A DNA stretch of 64,000 nt. Origin: Physcomitrium patens. Its lineage: Eukaryota; Streptophyta; Bryopsida; Funariales; Funariaceae. This document shows, piece after piece, positions 11,104 through 22,166 of the stretch (positions are counted from its first letter, which is position 1; every line of letters starts with the position of its first letter). The stretch lies in the NCBI RefSeq assembly GCF_000002425.4, contig NC_037256.1, positions 5,265,087 to 5,329,086 on the forward strand, read 5' to 3'. Under the pieces are notes generated by a model that saw nothing but the letters and a program-made list of their open reading frames with translations, did no database searches and was not told the DNA's origin. The position numbers and the translations under genes were made by a program.

Positions 11104-12442
11104 ATTCCTCATTATACTTATGTAGCGGATCCATTATATGAATTATTACGTAAAGATTATCAATTTAAATGGAAAAGAAAGCATACTGAAGCAATGTAGA
11201 AGCTAAAGGTGTTATTGGTGATACTTCCAATTTTAAGAAAAATTGATTATGACTGAAATAGATAAGTAATTCTTACTGTGGATACTAGTCCTATTGCTAT
11301 TGGATGGGCTAAAGGTCAAGATGATTCAAGTGGAAATAGATTTACAGTTTGATTTAGAGCTAAAGTTTTAAGTACTCGTCAACGTGCATATTTGCAAGTC
11401 AAAAGAGAACTTTGGGGAGTTGTTTCGGCTATGAAAGCTGAAAAGGATTATTTGATTGGTGTAGCAGTAGTAATTGAAATGGATTGCTTGCCATTACTTG
11501 GAATGATTACTAATTGTTCAACGTCGGATATTACAATATTAAGATGGATTGCTTATATTAAGTCATTAAATCTAGAATTTAAGCATATTACTGGAAAAGA
11601 TAATTTAGTAGCAGACATGCTATCTCGAGGAAGATATGAAAGAGAAGACGAAATGGTTGAAGACATTGATGATGTTGGGTCAAAATTCTATTCAATATCA
11701 AATCTTAACTTAGAAGATAAGCTATTTCTTGAAGAATTTTATGAAGGAGAATTACTGAATATTAGTCATTACTTGAATACCTTGACTAAGCAAAAAAATT
11801 GGTCTACAAAAAAATTTAAACAAATAAGAAAAAAAACATATGGATTTTTGTTTCAAGAAGGACTCTTATGGAAGAGACCAAAGAAAGGAATTGGAATGCT
11901 ACAAAGAGTGATAGGTAATAAGGAAGAGAAACAAAAATTATTAAAGGGGTTTCATAATAGTTTATGGGCAGGACATAGAGGAATTTGGACTATTTTTGCT
12001 AAACTTAAGGAACGATATTGGTGGAAAAATATGTATCGAGATGTGCTCTTATTTGTAGAATCATGTGAAATTTGTTAAGCGTATTCTAATATACAACATC
12101 AAGATGGTCTTCATCCTATATATCTTCTAGCTATTCATTTTAAATGGGTTGTTGATTTGGTTATTATGCCAATCGATTTATGGCAAATGAAATATTTAGA
12201 CTTAGCTCGCAAAGATTTATCAAATCAAGTAGAAGGAAGAGCATTGAGAACAAAAACTATAGAAGGAATTTGTAGATTTTTGCTTGAAGATGTTATTTGC
12301 CACTACGGATGTGTAGGAAAAATCACTGCAGATCGTGGAGAATTAAATACATAAGAAGCTTGTGAATTCTTTGAAAGATGTGGAATTAAACTATCATTGA
12401 CTACTGCTTATGATCCTGAAGGAAATATAAAAAGTGAACATG
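11104..12442 (+). pseudogene. RNase H and integrase of family-A element, 3' truncated
   Basis: VADPLYELLRKDYQF follows the RT as the RNase H linker. VDTSPIAIGWA (about 11278) and NLVADMLSR (about 11605) mark RNase H. An open frame at 11392-12078 then gives the integrase zinc domain, with His in AGHRG and Cys in CEIC. The catalytic triad is visible as the Asp of VVDLVIM, the Asp of TADRGE and the Glu of KSEHG. The frame then runs straight into LTR sequence at about 12443, so the C-terminal part of integrase, and any chromodomain, is gone. Confidence 0.8.
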
Positions 12443-14090
12443 GATATTATTAATATTTAGTCAACTTGGATGTTAAAAACAGTGTCCAATTTTAGTGCCA
12501 ATATTCAGGATCAATTAATGTCACTCCACCAATGTCATCAAATCAAGTACCCTCCTAACGAACAGGACAACCAAGATCATTTTCCAACCCTACATGGAAT
12601 AAGCCTATTAGGTATATAGCAGTGGAGACACCCAATATGCATGATGGGGGTGCACGAAGACCACTTTGTCATTTCCGTTGTAGACAGATTGATCATTATA
12701 CCAAAGAATGTTCCAATTCCAAAGCCACTGATGATTACGCGCCAATATGAAGGAATTAGAAGCAGTGGAGGCATACTTATTAGGAATGTAATGTTCCATC
12801 CAATTTTAATAAATGAAATCAGTAGATCCAAAGCTAAGGAAAAATTGAGGAGATAAATCAAGGTCCTCAAGATTCTCCGATAAATCAAGTGAAATGAGTC
12901 CAAGCCGTTCTTACCAAGAGTCAGCAAAAGAGAAAAAGACCAATTCAATATTCAGGTGAGTCTGATGTGAAGGGCCAATTTGATCCAATTACGGGGACAT
13001 CCCATCCAAGTCTTGGTATGGGCCTCTTATCCAGTATGAGAGATGACTTGGTTGGGCAACCCAATGAGGTCTCAAATACGGAGGCTTCGGTTCCATTTCA
13101 AGCTGTTCTATTCTCTATGCCATTTCAGGGGAAATGTCCTTTCCTTGAAAAGATCCTCTTAGAAACAGGAATTCCGGAGAAGCGTCGTCGGCTGTTCCAA
13201 TTCGAAGTTCAGGGCGGGAGAAAAGGAGACCACACAGAGTTAAAAGGGAGGAGATGATAAGGAAAGGGGCATTTGGAGATCGGATTTTTGGGGTCGGAGA
13301 GGTAGCTTCAAGCTTGTTCGAAAGGTATAGAATTGGATTTCATAGGGTTTGGGAGAACTTTGGCAATTGTTGTTGAAAGTTAATGTTTGTATTGGTGAAT
13401 TGGATTTTTTGCAATAAAGTAACAGTTGGTACTCTTGATTGTTTTGAGAAATTGGAGAAACTTCTGCGGTTGAAATTTAGAGATGTCTAGAGGATTGAGT
13501 ATGTCGAGTGCATGCAAAAGTTTGTGTTAATCTGACAAAACAGATAGAGGATATTTGACCATTAGTATAAAGAGGTATCGAAAGTTAGCAGATTAGGGTT
13601 GTTTAGGATTTCTGTAATATCTAGAGATCTATCAACTAAAATAAGGTGACTTTTGGCGTGATAAGTCGAGGACTTTTAGGTGGCAGTCAAGATACATCAA
13701 TGTGGATTAACGGCATTTTCTTGCAACCTGTAAGTTAGATTGGATTAAAACTTCTTGAGCATTTAAAAGGCTTGTAAAGACACAAGTAGTAGAAATTTAC
13801 AACAATCGGACATTCAGATTGAGAATTACAACTTGCTGAAGCTCGCTGTTTAGAGTTAGGATTAAAAATAAAATAATAAATAATAAAAGACTTTGTACTT
13901 ATAATATCTTGAAGTTATTAAAAATAGTGTTTCTAAGTAATTTGTATTGGGATTAAGCTTTTACATTGAAATCCGAAATATTTTATATTTAGATGGTTGA
14001 AACCCACTAGCCTACTTGGATACTTGTAAAATATTGTTTTATCTTCTACAACCCGGTGCGTTTTCAAGCAAGATAGCACGTAATACGACA
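12443..14090 (+). repeat. 3' LTR of family-A element, 5' truncated
   Basis: It is collinear with 4512-7214 apart from the type-B insertion present only there. The first 45 bases of the LTR are missing and integrase codons abut the sequence gatattattaata, which is also present in the 5' LTR. This suggests a deletion through short homology. It ends TAATACGACA at 14090 and is followed by the target duplication atag. Confidence 0.88.
12470..13257 (+). pseudogene. LTR-embedded zinc-knuckle ORF (copy 2), decayed
   Basis: This is the same ORF as at 4539-5335, starting MLKTV. The knuckle region is more decayed. The C-terminal half is open for 96 codons (12967-13257) and reads through FDPITGTSHPSLGMGLL and LVGQPNEVSNTEASVPFQ to a basic tail ending ELKGRR. 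I cannot assign a fold to that half. Confidence 0.55.
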
Positions 14091-14493
14091 ATAGTTTTGA
14101 CTTTAGATGTGTTTGTAGGTTAGAAACTTGGCCAAAAAGCTAACCATGTATTGATAGCTTGTAGAACAAGCCAACTACGTGGTGCATACATAGATAACTT
14201 GCCTTGCAAGATGAGACATGTGGCTAACAAAGTCAATACATGTTGGAGGTCCTATAGGACATCGCCATGTAGCTCTTAGTTAGATAGTATATATGGAGGC
14301 AAGAGTGAAGCCTTTTTCACTCTTGTCAACGCCTTCTAGTCTTAGTCTTGTTTCAAGAGTTTCTAGTCTTCTTGTTTTTGGCAATAACCATTCTAGATAA
14401 TATTATACCACCTTTTGAGTAACTTTTTACTTCTCTTCAGTGATAGAAGAGTGTATTGAGGATTCTCTTTCTTCGAGATTCATGTCCTTGACA
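14091..14493 (+). mobile_element. Solo LTR of family C, right part
   Basis: This continues the LTR broken at 4466. It carries the family-C landmarks GGTCCTATAGGAC and AAGCCTTTTTCACTCTTGTC and ends TCCTTGACA at 14493, followed by ttaag, the same five bases that precede 4348. Joining 4466 to 14091 across one copy of atag restores alignment to the other family-C LTRs. Confidence 0.88.
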
Positions 14494-15249
14494 TTAAGCC
14501 TCAAAAGTTAAAGTATCTTTTGAGGTTCTTGTTGCAAAATAATTCTTGACTTCAAAGTATTTATTATGATGTCTTTACATAATATCTAAAAATATCCTAT
14601 AAAATAAGAAAGAGATTGATCTTTAATTTTTTTTATACTAGTGTTGTTACAAAAAAAAAGAATATATTTTGACTTTAAAAATTACATGATATAAGACCAA
14701 ATTGGAAATTTTTGTTTGAAATTCTAGCACAAAAATAAGTAAATGTAGACAGGTTATTATTTTAGTGTAGATTAAAAAAATTGCTAGTATTTATAAACAA
14801 AGAATAATTTTAAAAATATGTGATCTGATTTAGGAATTCATTTTTTCTTCCATGAAAATATATAAAATAGAACCTGATTTTTTTTAACTAGTTAAGATAT
14901 TTTTAATATTATAGTTTCAATAATTCTATTTTTATAATTTAATTATACTTTTACCAACTTCATCATATTTCAAGATTTTATTTTTAATAAGGATTCAAGT
15001 AACATGAAAAATATGTATGTTTTTGGAGTAACTTTAATTTTCTTCATATAATTTAATAATTTTCTTTTAGTATTATATATATATAGATTCAGCCTAGATT
15101 CTTGCACCAAAACCCTGGTTTCACCATTCAAGGATAGTCGAAGAATTGCTGTATCAGACGGTCACGATAGCTAAAATTGGCATCGCACCGCATACACATA
15201 CAAACCTCTCCAGGAGCAATTCAGCTACAAAAGCCAAGCCCTAAATGCT
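14494..15249. other. Intergenic, AT-rich, then 3' region of the HSP70 gene
   Basis: AT-rich DNA without coding signal runs to about 15080. From about 15090 to 15249 the composition becomes balanced, so this part is likely the 3' untranslated region of the HSP70-type gene. No clear element is seen. Confidence 0.5.
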
Positions 15250-17136
15250 TTAATTTTGATATCGAACAGGTATCCTCAGGCTAGTCGACTCCCCAGTCCT
15301 ACTCTTGATCCCTGCTCTCAGTTCTATGTTGCTGCCACCGAAGTACAATGAGAAATCGAATTTGGGCTTGTTGTTCATGTTAAACTTTGGGAGGGTAACC
15401 ACGAACTGTCCTTCTTTCGTAACAGTGGTGTCCTGTACATATCTCGGATTCTTCTGATCGGTGCTGTACAAATCAAACAAAATTTTGTCCTGGTCCGAAG
15501 ATAAGGGAACGTACTCCTTCGTTACAACGTGGCTGACTTTTATCCGGTCCCCTTTAGTAACGAATTTGTCGAATCGCCTACAATACTTCTTCCCGTCCTT
15601 GAAAATCTTGAAGTCCTCACGATCGCCGGGTTCAAAAGGCAAGCTTACACTGGTACCGTAAGTCTTCCTGAGGACACGCTCCACAATAACTTCAGGCTTG
15701 CGTGCCAATAACACTGCACCTTGGATGATGGCGCTTCCAGGATTAGGGGGGGAGATGATGTTCTCCACATGGGCGAACCTGCTTCGGATCCTTCTCATGA
15801 GGTATTTGGAGCCTGCAAATCCACCGACGACAAACATCGCCTTGACGCCGAGCGCTTGTCTTAACTGCGCGTCAATCAACTGAAGAATATCTTCCACCAC
15901 GGGGTCGAATATGGACTTCAAATCCCTCTCGGTGAGTTCAACCACTGACGTGTCCACCGTGCGACCGCGTTGCTTCTCAAAGGCCTCCCACTTTTTGGAT
16001 AATTGGAGATGCAGATCAATCGACTTTGATGAACTTGTACCCTCGTCTTCGCCGAAGGTGCACTTGATATCTTCCCAATCCTTGAGCAGACGCGTCTTGT
16101 AGGAGGGGCAGTCGCGGCGCAAAAACTCGTCCAGGCACGGCACCTTGTTAGACAAGAGCCGCATGAAAGCTTTATCCACAAATGTACCACCGCAAAGACC
16201 ACCTGAGCTTTCCGTGAGTTCTCGCACCTCATAATTTTCGCCGCTCCCTAAGAGCTCTTGACACACAATGTCGACCGTCCCACCACCTATGTCTACCACC
16301 AGAACCTTATCCTTCGTAAACAGGGACATGCTCTTGCTGTCTGCGCGCAAAATTTCATGGCAGTAGAAAGAAGCTGCCTCGGGCTCCAGCACCACTTTCA
16401 CGGCCTCGGCTCCTCCGGCTGCCTCAGACACGAGCCCCGCATCCACCATGCACGCCTTCATTTGCTGCTTGGCATAATCGTCCCAGATTGATGGCACCGA
16501 CACGCACCATTGCACTGAGTCTTGAACAAATGCAGCATCCCCGTCGTGGTTCTTTATCTTCTCCAAAACGTGCCCACCAATACGTTTCAAGTAATCTGCG
16601 ATGACTTGGTTCACCGTCAGCGGGTACGGTATGCTACTTCTCAACTCGGGATCGTTTAGGTCTCCCTTCAATAGTAGCTTGAACCTCGATAGGTAATGTC
16701 CATCTTGTGTAGCAACTCCGGGCTTTTTGTCCGACAAATGATCCGATCTAGCGCGGTGACCCCAAGACATGCACTCTAAGGGTCCCCTGATCCTCTGGTA
16801 GTACAATCCTGTCAGATTTTTGCAGTAAAACCTCCCGGAAGAATCGCACGGCCACTCATAGTTGACATAGACGCTCTGATCATTACCTACTACTTTGGTG
16901 TATGCGTAACCTGAGTAGGTTGTCCCAAAATCTAATCCCACCACCCATCTTATTGGGTTTTTGGGTCTTGTCTTGGTGCGTGATACTGACGAATCTACTT
17001 TCATTACATTTTGGGAGTCACGTGCGGGACCTCCAGCGGCACGATCTGTTGTGCTTTGCACAATCTCGGGAATACCATTGCCCCAATCCTTCTCGTCACT
17101 AGTGGACGGTTGGGAGCATTTACATAGGAGGCACAT
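15250..17136 (-). CDS. HSP70-family ATPase of the HSPA12 type
   Basis: An uninterrupted 628-residue frame encodes an actin-fold ATPase. Residues 67-76 (GLDFGTTYSG) form the first phosphate loop, 281-290 (VDIGGGTVDI) the second, and 436-445 (VVGGFAGSKY) the adenosine motif. SVPSIWDDYAKQ (213-224) and VLEPEAASFY (249-258) are typical of the HSPA12A/B subfamily rather than canonical HSP70. The length is near that of HSPA12 proteins, and the end lacks the EEVD tail and ordinary substrate-binding domain. The N-terminus MCLLCKC is Cys-rich. The start is well fixed because a stop (TAA) lies directly before the ATG. HSPA12 proteins are poorly understood; a cytosolic chaperone-like or regulatory ATPase role is inferred from the family. 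No introns and higher GC than the surroundings are notable. It appears intact. Confidence 0.9.
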   Translation of the reverse strand: MCLLCKCSQPSTSDEKDWGNGIPEIVQSTTDRAAGGPARDSQNVMKVDSSVSRTKTRPKNPIRWVVGLDFGTTYSGYAYTKVVGNDQSVYVNYEWPCDSSGRFYCKNLTGLYYQRIRGPLECMSWGHRARSDHLSDKKPGVATQDGHYLSRFKLLLKGDLNDPELRSSIPYPLTVNQVIADYLKRIGGHVLEKIKNHDGDAAFVQDSVQWCVSVPSIWDDYAKQQMKACMVDAGLVSEAAGGAEAVKVVLEPEAASFYCHEILRADSKSMSLFTKDKVLVVDIGGGTVDIVCQELLGSGENYEVRELTESSGGLCGGTFVDKAFMRLLSNKVPCLDEFLRRDCPSYKTRLLKDWEDIKCTFGEDEGTSSSKSIDLHLQLSKKWEAFEKQRGRTVDTSVVELTERDLKSIFDPVVEDILQLIDAQLRQALGVKAMFVVGGFAGSKYLMRRIRSRFAHVENIISPPNPGSAIIQGAVLLARKPEVIVERVLRKTYGTSVSLPFEPGDREDFKIFKDGKKYCRRFDKFVTKGDRIKVSHVVTKEYVPLSSDQDKILFDLYSTDQKNPRYVQDTTVTKEGQFVVTLPKFNMNNKPKFDFSLYFGGSNIELRAGIKSRTGESTSLRIPVRYQN

Positions 17137-18310
17137 TTAGAATCTGAGAAGATGACCTGACAACAAATTGAAAGCACACAGTCGTCTGAACGCAGGAATC
17201 TGAGGTCTCGGTTGGCAAATGAATTGGTCGCTCCACTGTTTCGTAGCGAACATATAACCAACTGTGAACAAGTCACGACACTCAACGCAACTACCGACCA
17301 GCTTGGATCTCAATCTTTCTGGGGGGTCTCACGAAGACCTGCATCAGCGACTAGATGAACGCTCAGACAATAGAGCATGGTTGCATAGCTGGCGCCACAC
17401 ATCCTTCACGACACAAATCAGGTGCAAATCCAGGGAAAACGAAACCCACACAAGTAGCGTCTCGCATACAAAAAGCTAATGCGCCTCAATGCCGCTGCAA
17501 TACCGACATGAGACGTGCACAGGTCAGTGAAGCCCAAAGGCATCCACCCTCAAAAAAAAAAAAACATAAATGGCATACCCTTGCTTTTCAGAGCACTGCG
17601 TCGAGCGTTCAAGATCACTCATCTACCGCTCGATGGACAGATTTATGAACAGCCTCAGCAAAACTCACAAATAACTTGAACTATAATCGACAGCACACAC
17701 GGTGGATTCAATGCAGGGAACTCCTCACAGACCAAGATGTTCTAGTGCCGTCGGAATTCCGACTGCAACCATGCCGACTACAAGAACCGGCACTGACAAA
17801 GCAAGTCTGCAAAGACCTATGACCTCACGACCCTGGCTAATCTAAGTCGCAAGATGAGCAGCACGTCAATCGCATTGCCCCGCTAGTGGCAAGCACACAG
17901 CTAGCTTCTCCGCGTTTTACCGACTAATTCTCACTATTAACCCGATGCCCTGGAGGTGCGCTTTTTCCGTCTGTAAACCAGACGTTAATAGCATCAAGAG
18001 CCCAATTGCGGAGTCGCACAGGCTGAGCTTTACTACCGCGTCGGAAAAGCCAATTGAAGCTTTTGCAGCTCACAAATTGGCCGCACTCCGCATTCCTGCC
18101 ATTCTTCCGCAGGGATGCCGGGCCCATGATGGATGTTCATTCATCCGGGTCTCATCCTGGGGAGTGACCGGGCATTTCTGCTGCCCGATTCCTCCATTGC
18201 AGACGCTTGCTAGCTGCCCTGCCACAAAGGGCAGCCCCGACTGGCCAGTCTCTTCAGAACTGAGAAGTGTGCTCTGCTCCCGCCCAAGCTAGTGTTAGCC
18301 ACCCCTGTCT
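17137..18310. other. GC-balanced upstream region of the HSPA12-type gene
   Basis: Balanced composition continues for about 1.2 kb upstream of the gene and stops abruptly near 18310. It probably holds promoter and 5' untranslated sequence. Open frames of 60-115 codons occur on both strands (for instance 17945-18292 plus) but have no recognisable domain and look like chance in GC-rich DNA. A 12-13 base poly(A) lies near 17551. Confidence 0.4.
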
Positions 18311-18841
18311 TGTCTTAAAATTGTAATGTACTACACATGATAAAAATTATTAAGAACTCCAATTTCAAGACTTCTATCTATTTTTACTTATTTATATTTA
18401 TTTAATTAATATAGACATCCATTATATAGACTATCATATATCAATATATGTATTAGTTTATTTATTTTGTTTTGAACATTATTTGTATCTTTGATGTTAA
18501 TATCTTCAAAGTTGTTTATGTTAATTAGTGTTTAGTTCAAAATCATAGTTTCTTATACTCTCCATATTATAGTAGGATAAGATTTATAATGTTTTATAAT
18601 ACTTACTTTCTTAAAAAATTAGCAAAATATTTAGATAAATAAGAAATTGATGTTTATATTGATTATTGTATATTTATGCAAATAGTATACAAAATTTATA
18701 AGTAGATTTTAAAATTGCATTAGTTAGAAATTTTTTAAAAACTTTATATTTTTTTCTTTTTAATATTGATTCCTCAAACCTAGTTCCAAGATATCTAATA
18801 TAGAAATATAATGTGTTTTTTTATCATCTATTAGACAAGTT

Positions 18842-18881
<40 letters not shown>

Positions 18882-19859
18882 AAAAGACAACATACCAAAT
18901 TTAAAAGGTGCTAGCAATGAAAGACCATCATTGTTCACAGTATATCTTTAGGATATCAATCAATTTTATATTTAGAAAAAATACAAAAGACTTGTATCTA
19001 TCTCAAGGCTATAGAAAGTTTCTAATAATAGATTAAATTTTTTAAATGCACAAATTTCAAAACTCTAGTCAGTACATTAAAATTGTTGAGGATTAGAAGG
19101 AAGCCTCAAGGATCTCTATGCACTTTTTTTTTAGCATAAACCACTCTCTTATTAACTTGATCATATATATATATATATATATATATACACTTCATCAATT
19201 CAAAATTATATTATATATAAACTTAATTTAGACAAATTAAACTCTAGATTGGTTAATAATCTTAAACTATAGTAATTTTTTAAGATAAATAAAGATGTGG
19301 AAGAAACTTCTATCCAATATATGTTCATCTTTTAATACTTCCTATTCAATTTCTTGTGAAATTTATCATTTTTTTTCAATATATATATATATATATATAA
19401 ACATATATAGATGATTAATTTTAAAAAATAATTATTTAAATAAAATATACAATAAAATACTTGTATAATATATATATATATGTATGTATGTATAAAATGT
19501 GCATAATTTATAAATAAAAATAATATAACCAAATTGCTATCTACATGCCCTAAAATCAATAAAGAACAATATTTTCATCTCATGTAATGTAAAAATAATA
19601 AGTAACTTCTCAAGTGATGAGGATGCATAATAAAGGTAATCAAGGTACTTCTACATAAGCTTGAAGTCCTTTGTACTTTTAATACTATACAATATTCACT
19701 TGTGAAGCATATTATCTAACAACATCTTCTCAAATATATAGCATGAGCATCCTTGAGCTCAATTGATGCAATAAAGTAATTCTCAATAAATTAAAATCTA
19801 ATGTATATATCAATGCAATTCAACTATGAGTCTTCACATTCAAAAAAACCTCTAGCTTT
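18311..19859. other. AT-rich intergenic DNA
   Basis: Strongly AT-rich sequence with (AT)n runs near 18849-18877, 19166-19189 and 19379-19399. I see no coding or transposon signature; the short open frames are low-complexity. Confidence 0.5.
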
Positions 19860-20397
19860 TGTCATGAAAAAATATATTTTTTCCAATAATTACCTATATG
19901 ATTACATAGAAGTGGATAAATGTAGATTAATTTCATAATATCTTCTAAAGAAGGTCATAGAAGCTTTATAGATGTGGTTTTGATTTTATATATATTTGTA
20001 GTTGATTAATAGGTTAGAAATTTGATCCATAAGTTAACCATATGCCACACATGTTGGTAGCTTGCCAAATAAGCTAACTATATGGCATACATATAAAAAG
20101 CTTGCATTGCAAGTTAAGACATGTGTCTAATATAAACAACACATATTAGAAGTCCTATAGAACATCACCGCATAGCTCCTAGTTTGATAGTATATGTGAA
20201 GGCAAGAGTGAAGCCTTTTTCACTCTTTTCAACACCTATTAGGTCTTTAGACTTGTCTTAAGACTTTTTAGTCTTCTTGTCTTTGATAATAGCCATTTTA
20301 GGTCAATATATTATTAACTTTGAATTATTTTTTAGTTTTTTTGAGTAACATAAGAATGTATTGAGGATTTCTTTTTTCAAGATTCATGTCCTTGATA
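19860..20397 (+). repeat. 5' LTR of element C5
   Basis: It starts TGTCATGAAA and ends TCCTTGATA, matching TGTCACGG...CCTTGACA of family C after C-to-T change. The bases after it, including gtttgataagaatatt, align with the leader of the young element, so this is the 5' LTR rather than a solo. Confidence 0.8.
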
Positions 20398-20879
20398 GTT
20401 TGATAAGAATATTAACTTATTGTTCTTGTCTTTTATTAAAGGTAAGTGAATTATCCTACTTCTATTGTTGCATTTTGAAGATTATGGACTACCTATCTTT
20501 AAACAAATAATTTAGTTTTCTAACATTTATTTTTTTCTTAAAAAGTGTGGATTACCTTTCTTTGTAGAAATTTTTATTTAATATTAGAAGCTACAAATTA
20601 TCCTCTTCTAATTTAATTTTTTGAATTTTTTTGAGTTGTTTATGGAAAAAAAGATTATGGATACTACTCTCAGTAAAAGTGAGAATAGATTTGTAATTAT
20701 TGTAATTTTCTATGTACTTTTTAACATTCTATGAATAAAAATCTATGATATTTCTATCATAAATTATAGAAATATTATTCCTACATCTATAGAAAAAATC
20801 AACAATGAACTTCAAAGTTTGTGCCAAAAAATTAAATAATTAAGAAAAACAAGTAAATCAAGTTTATAATTGAATTTGA

Positions 20880-21190
20880 GGAATCTTGCTACTATAAGTA
20901 TAAGAAAAACAAGAATAAGTACAGCAAAGAAGTTTGATGGAAAAAGATCAAAATTTTGAAGGTTTTTACAATAAGTAAAATTCTATCTAAGATTGTATCA
21001 TTTTAAATACCATGATGGATTTACTCAAGTTGGATTTATTGGAGCATTTGTTTTTGAAATGTTCTTTCTTGATTTGCACCTTTAATAGAAAAATATTTTT
21101 AACTATTCTATAATTTGAATTTATTCTTGGAAGTGTTTGCAACTACATTTAGAGAAAGTGATTAAAAATTTTAAGCCAAAAATTTGCTCG
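20880..21190 (+). pseudogene. gag remnant of C5
   Basis: KFDGKRSKF near 20930 and a few following residues match the capsid segment KFDGTRSKFRGFINQ of the young family-C Gag. Frames are broken many times. Confidence 0.6.
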
Positions 21191-21940
21191 GAAACTTAAG
21201 ATATGGCTCCAACCATTACTATCAACAAAACAACTTACTTACTACCTTTGATTTACATATATTATCTTTAATGCTTTATTATTTCTTTATAAAAATTCCA
21301 AATATAGTAATTCTTTTACAAAAGATATAGATCTTAAAATTACCTTTGTAGTGACATCTTTTGAACTCCAAAAGCTAATGTACAAATCTTTGTATTTTTA
21401 AAAAAAGCAACAATATGTCTTAAAAAGACATCTTAGCTTTAAACAGCTATAATTTTATTATCTTAAATCCAAATCTTTTATAATTTATATACAAATTATA
21501 GCTCAAATCCTAAACCTTACAATCTTTGCTTTTAATTCTCAAATGCTCCTTTTATAGCCGTGAATACCTTTACTATAGTCGCAAATAGCCTCCTAGGAAC
21601 CTATTGGGCATGACTTTTGTCCAATAGAGATGAAGATCTTCACTCCTTGCCTTCATCCATCCATGCCTTTCTTTCATCCTTCTAAATAAGCTTCTTAGAA
21701 GTTTGGATCTTCATCATTGAATCCTAATCTTTTCTTTAAATTTTATACCAAATATTTGAATTTTATATAATTTAAACATTATAATAAAAATAGGTAAATC
21801 TTAAGAATAAATTTTCTTACATCAACTCTCTTTAAATTAATCTATTAACTATTCTAATATATATTAATAATTATAAATATATTATATAATTTAGTTAATT
21901 TTTACATATTATAAACAATTATAATACAACATTATTGATT
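21190..21940. other. Foreign or unassigned insert inside C5
   Basis: Between the gag remnant and the RNase H remnant lies about 750 bp that does not align with gag, protease or RT of the other family-C copies. Part of it (21540-21720) is less AT-rich and contains non-coding text. It replaces about 2 kb of expected pol. It could be another element's solo LTR or a filler at a deletion. Confidence 0.4.
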
Positions 21941-22166
21941 TTTTGAAGGCATTCTTCATAGAAACAAGTATATCAAACTTTTCTATATATACTATTTTGT
22001 CACAAATGGGAGCAAATAACAAATTTTATTAAGTAGCTTTTTATTCATGGAATTTTTTAATAGCTAAGATTAAATATAAAATCCATGACAAAAAGCTTCT
22101 TGCAATTATAGATTTATTCTAAATATGACATTATTATCTAGAAGGTACTTCAAATATAGTCACTAA
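21941..22166 (+). pseudogene. RNase H N-terminal remnant of C5
   Basis: KAFFIET, ILSQMGANNKF and YKIHDKKLLAIIDLF match KAFFMETDASDFALGAVLSQ and [15 protein letters not shown] of the young copy. It is cut off by the type-B LTR at 22167. Confidence 0.75.

Larger units (their letters stand above)
4467..14090 (+). mobile_element. Family-A Ty3/gypsy-like LTR retrotransposon, decayed
   Basis: A 9.6 kb plus-strand element with long direct repeats (4467-7214 and about 12443-14090) flanks a decayed gag-pol region. It begins TGTCATGTTATAACACG and ends GTAATACGACA. The 4-bp target duplication atag (4463-4466 and 14091-14094) rejoins an interrupted family-C LTR exactly, which confirms both borders. The coding order is gag, protease, reverse transcriptase, RNase H, integrase, as in Ty3/gypsy elements. 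All reading frames carry many stops and at least one frameshift. The 3' end of integrase and about 45 bases of the 3' LTR start are missing. It is not mobile by itself. Confidence 0.9.

Noticed and set aside
12577-12948. 123-codon minus-strand open frame
   Set aside because: Antisense shadow of the LTR-embedded ORF, repeated in all family-A LTRs; no domain.
17945-18292. 115-codon plus-strand open frame upstream of the HSPA12-type gene
   Set aside because: No recognisable domain, low-complexity Pro/Ser/Cys content and GC-rich context make chance more likely.
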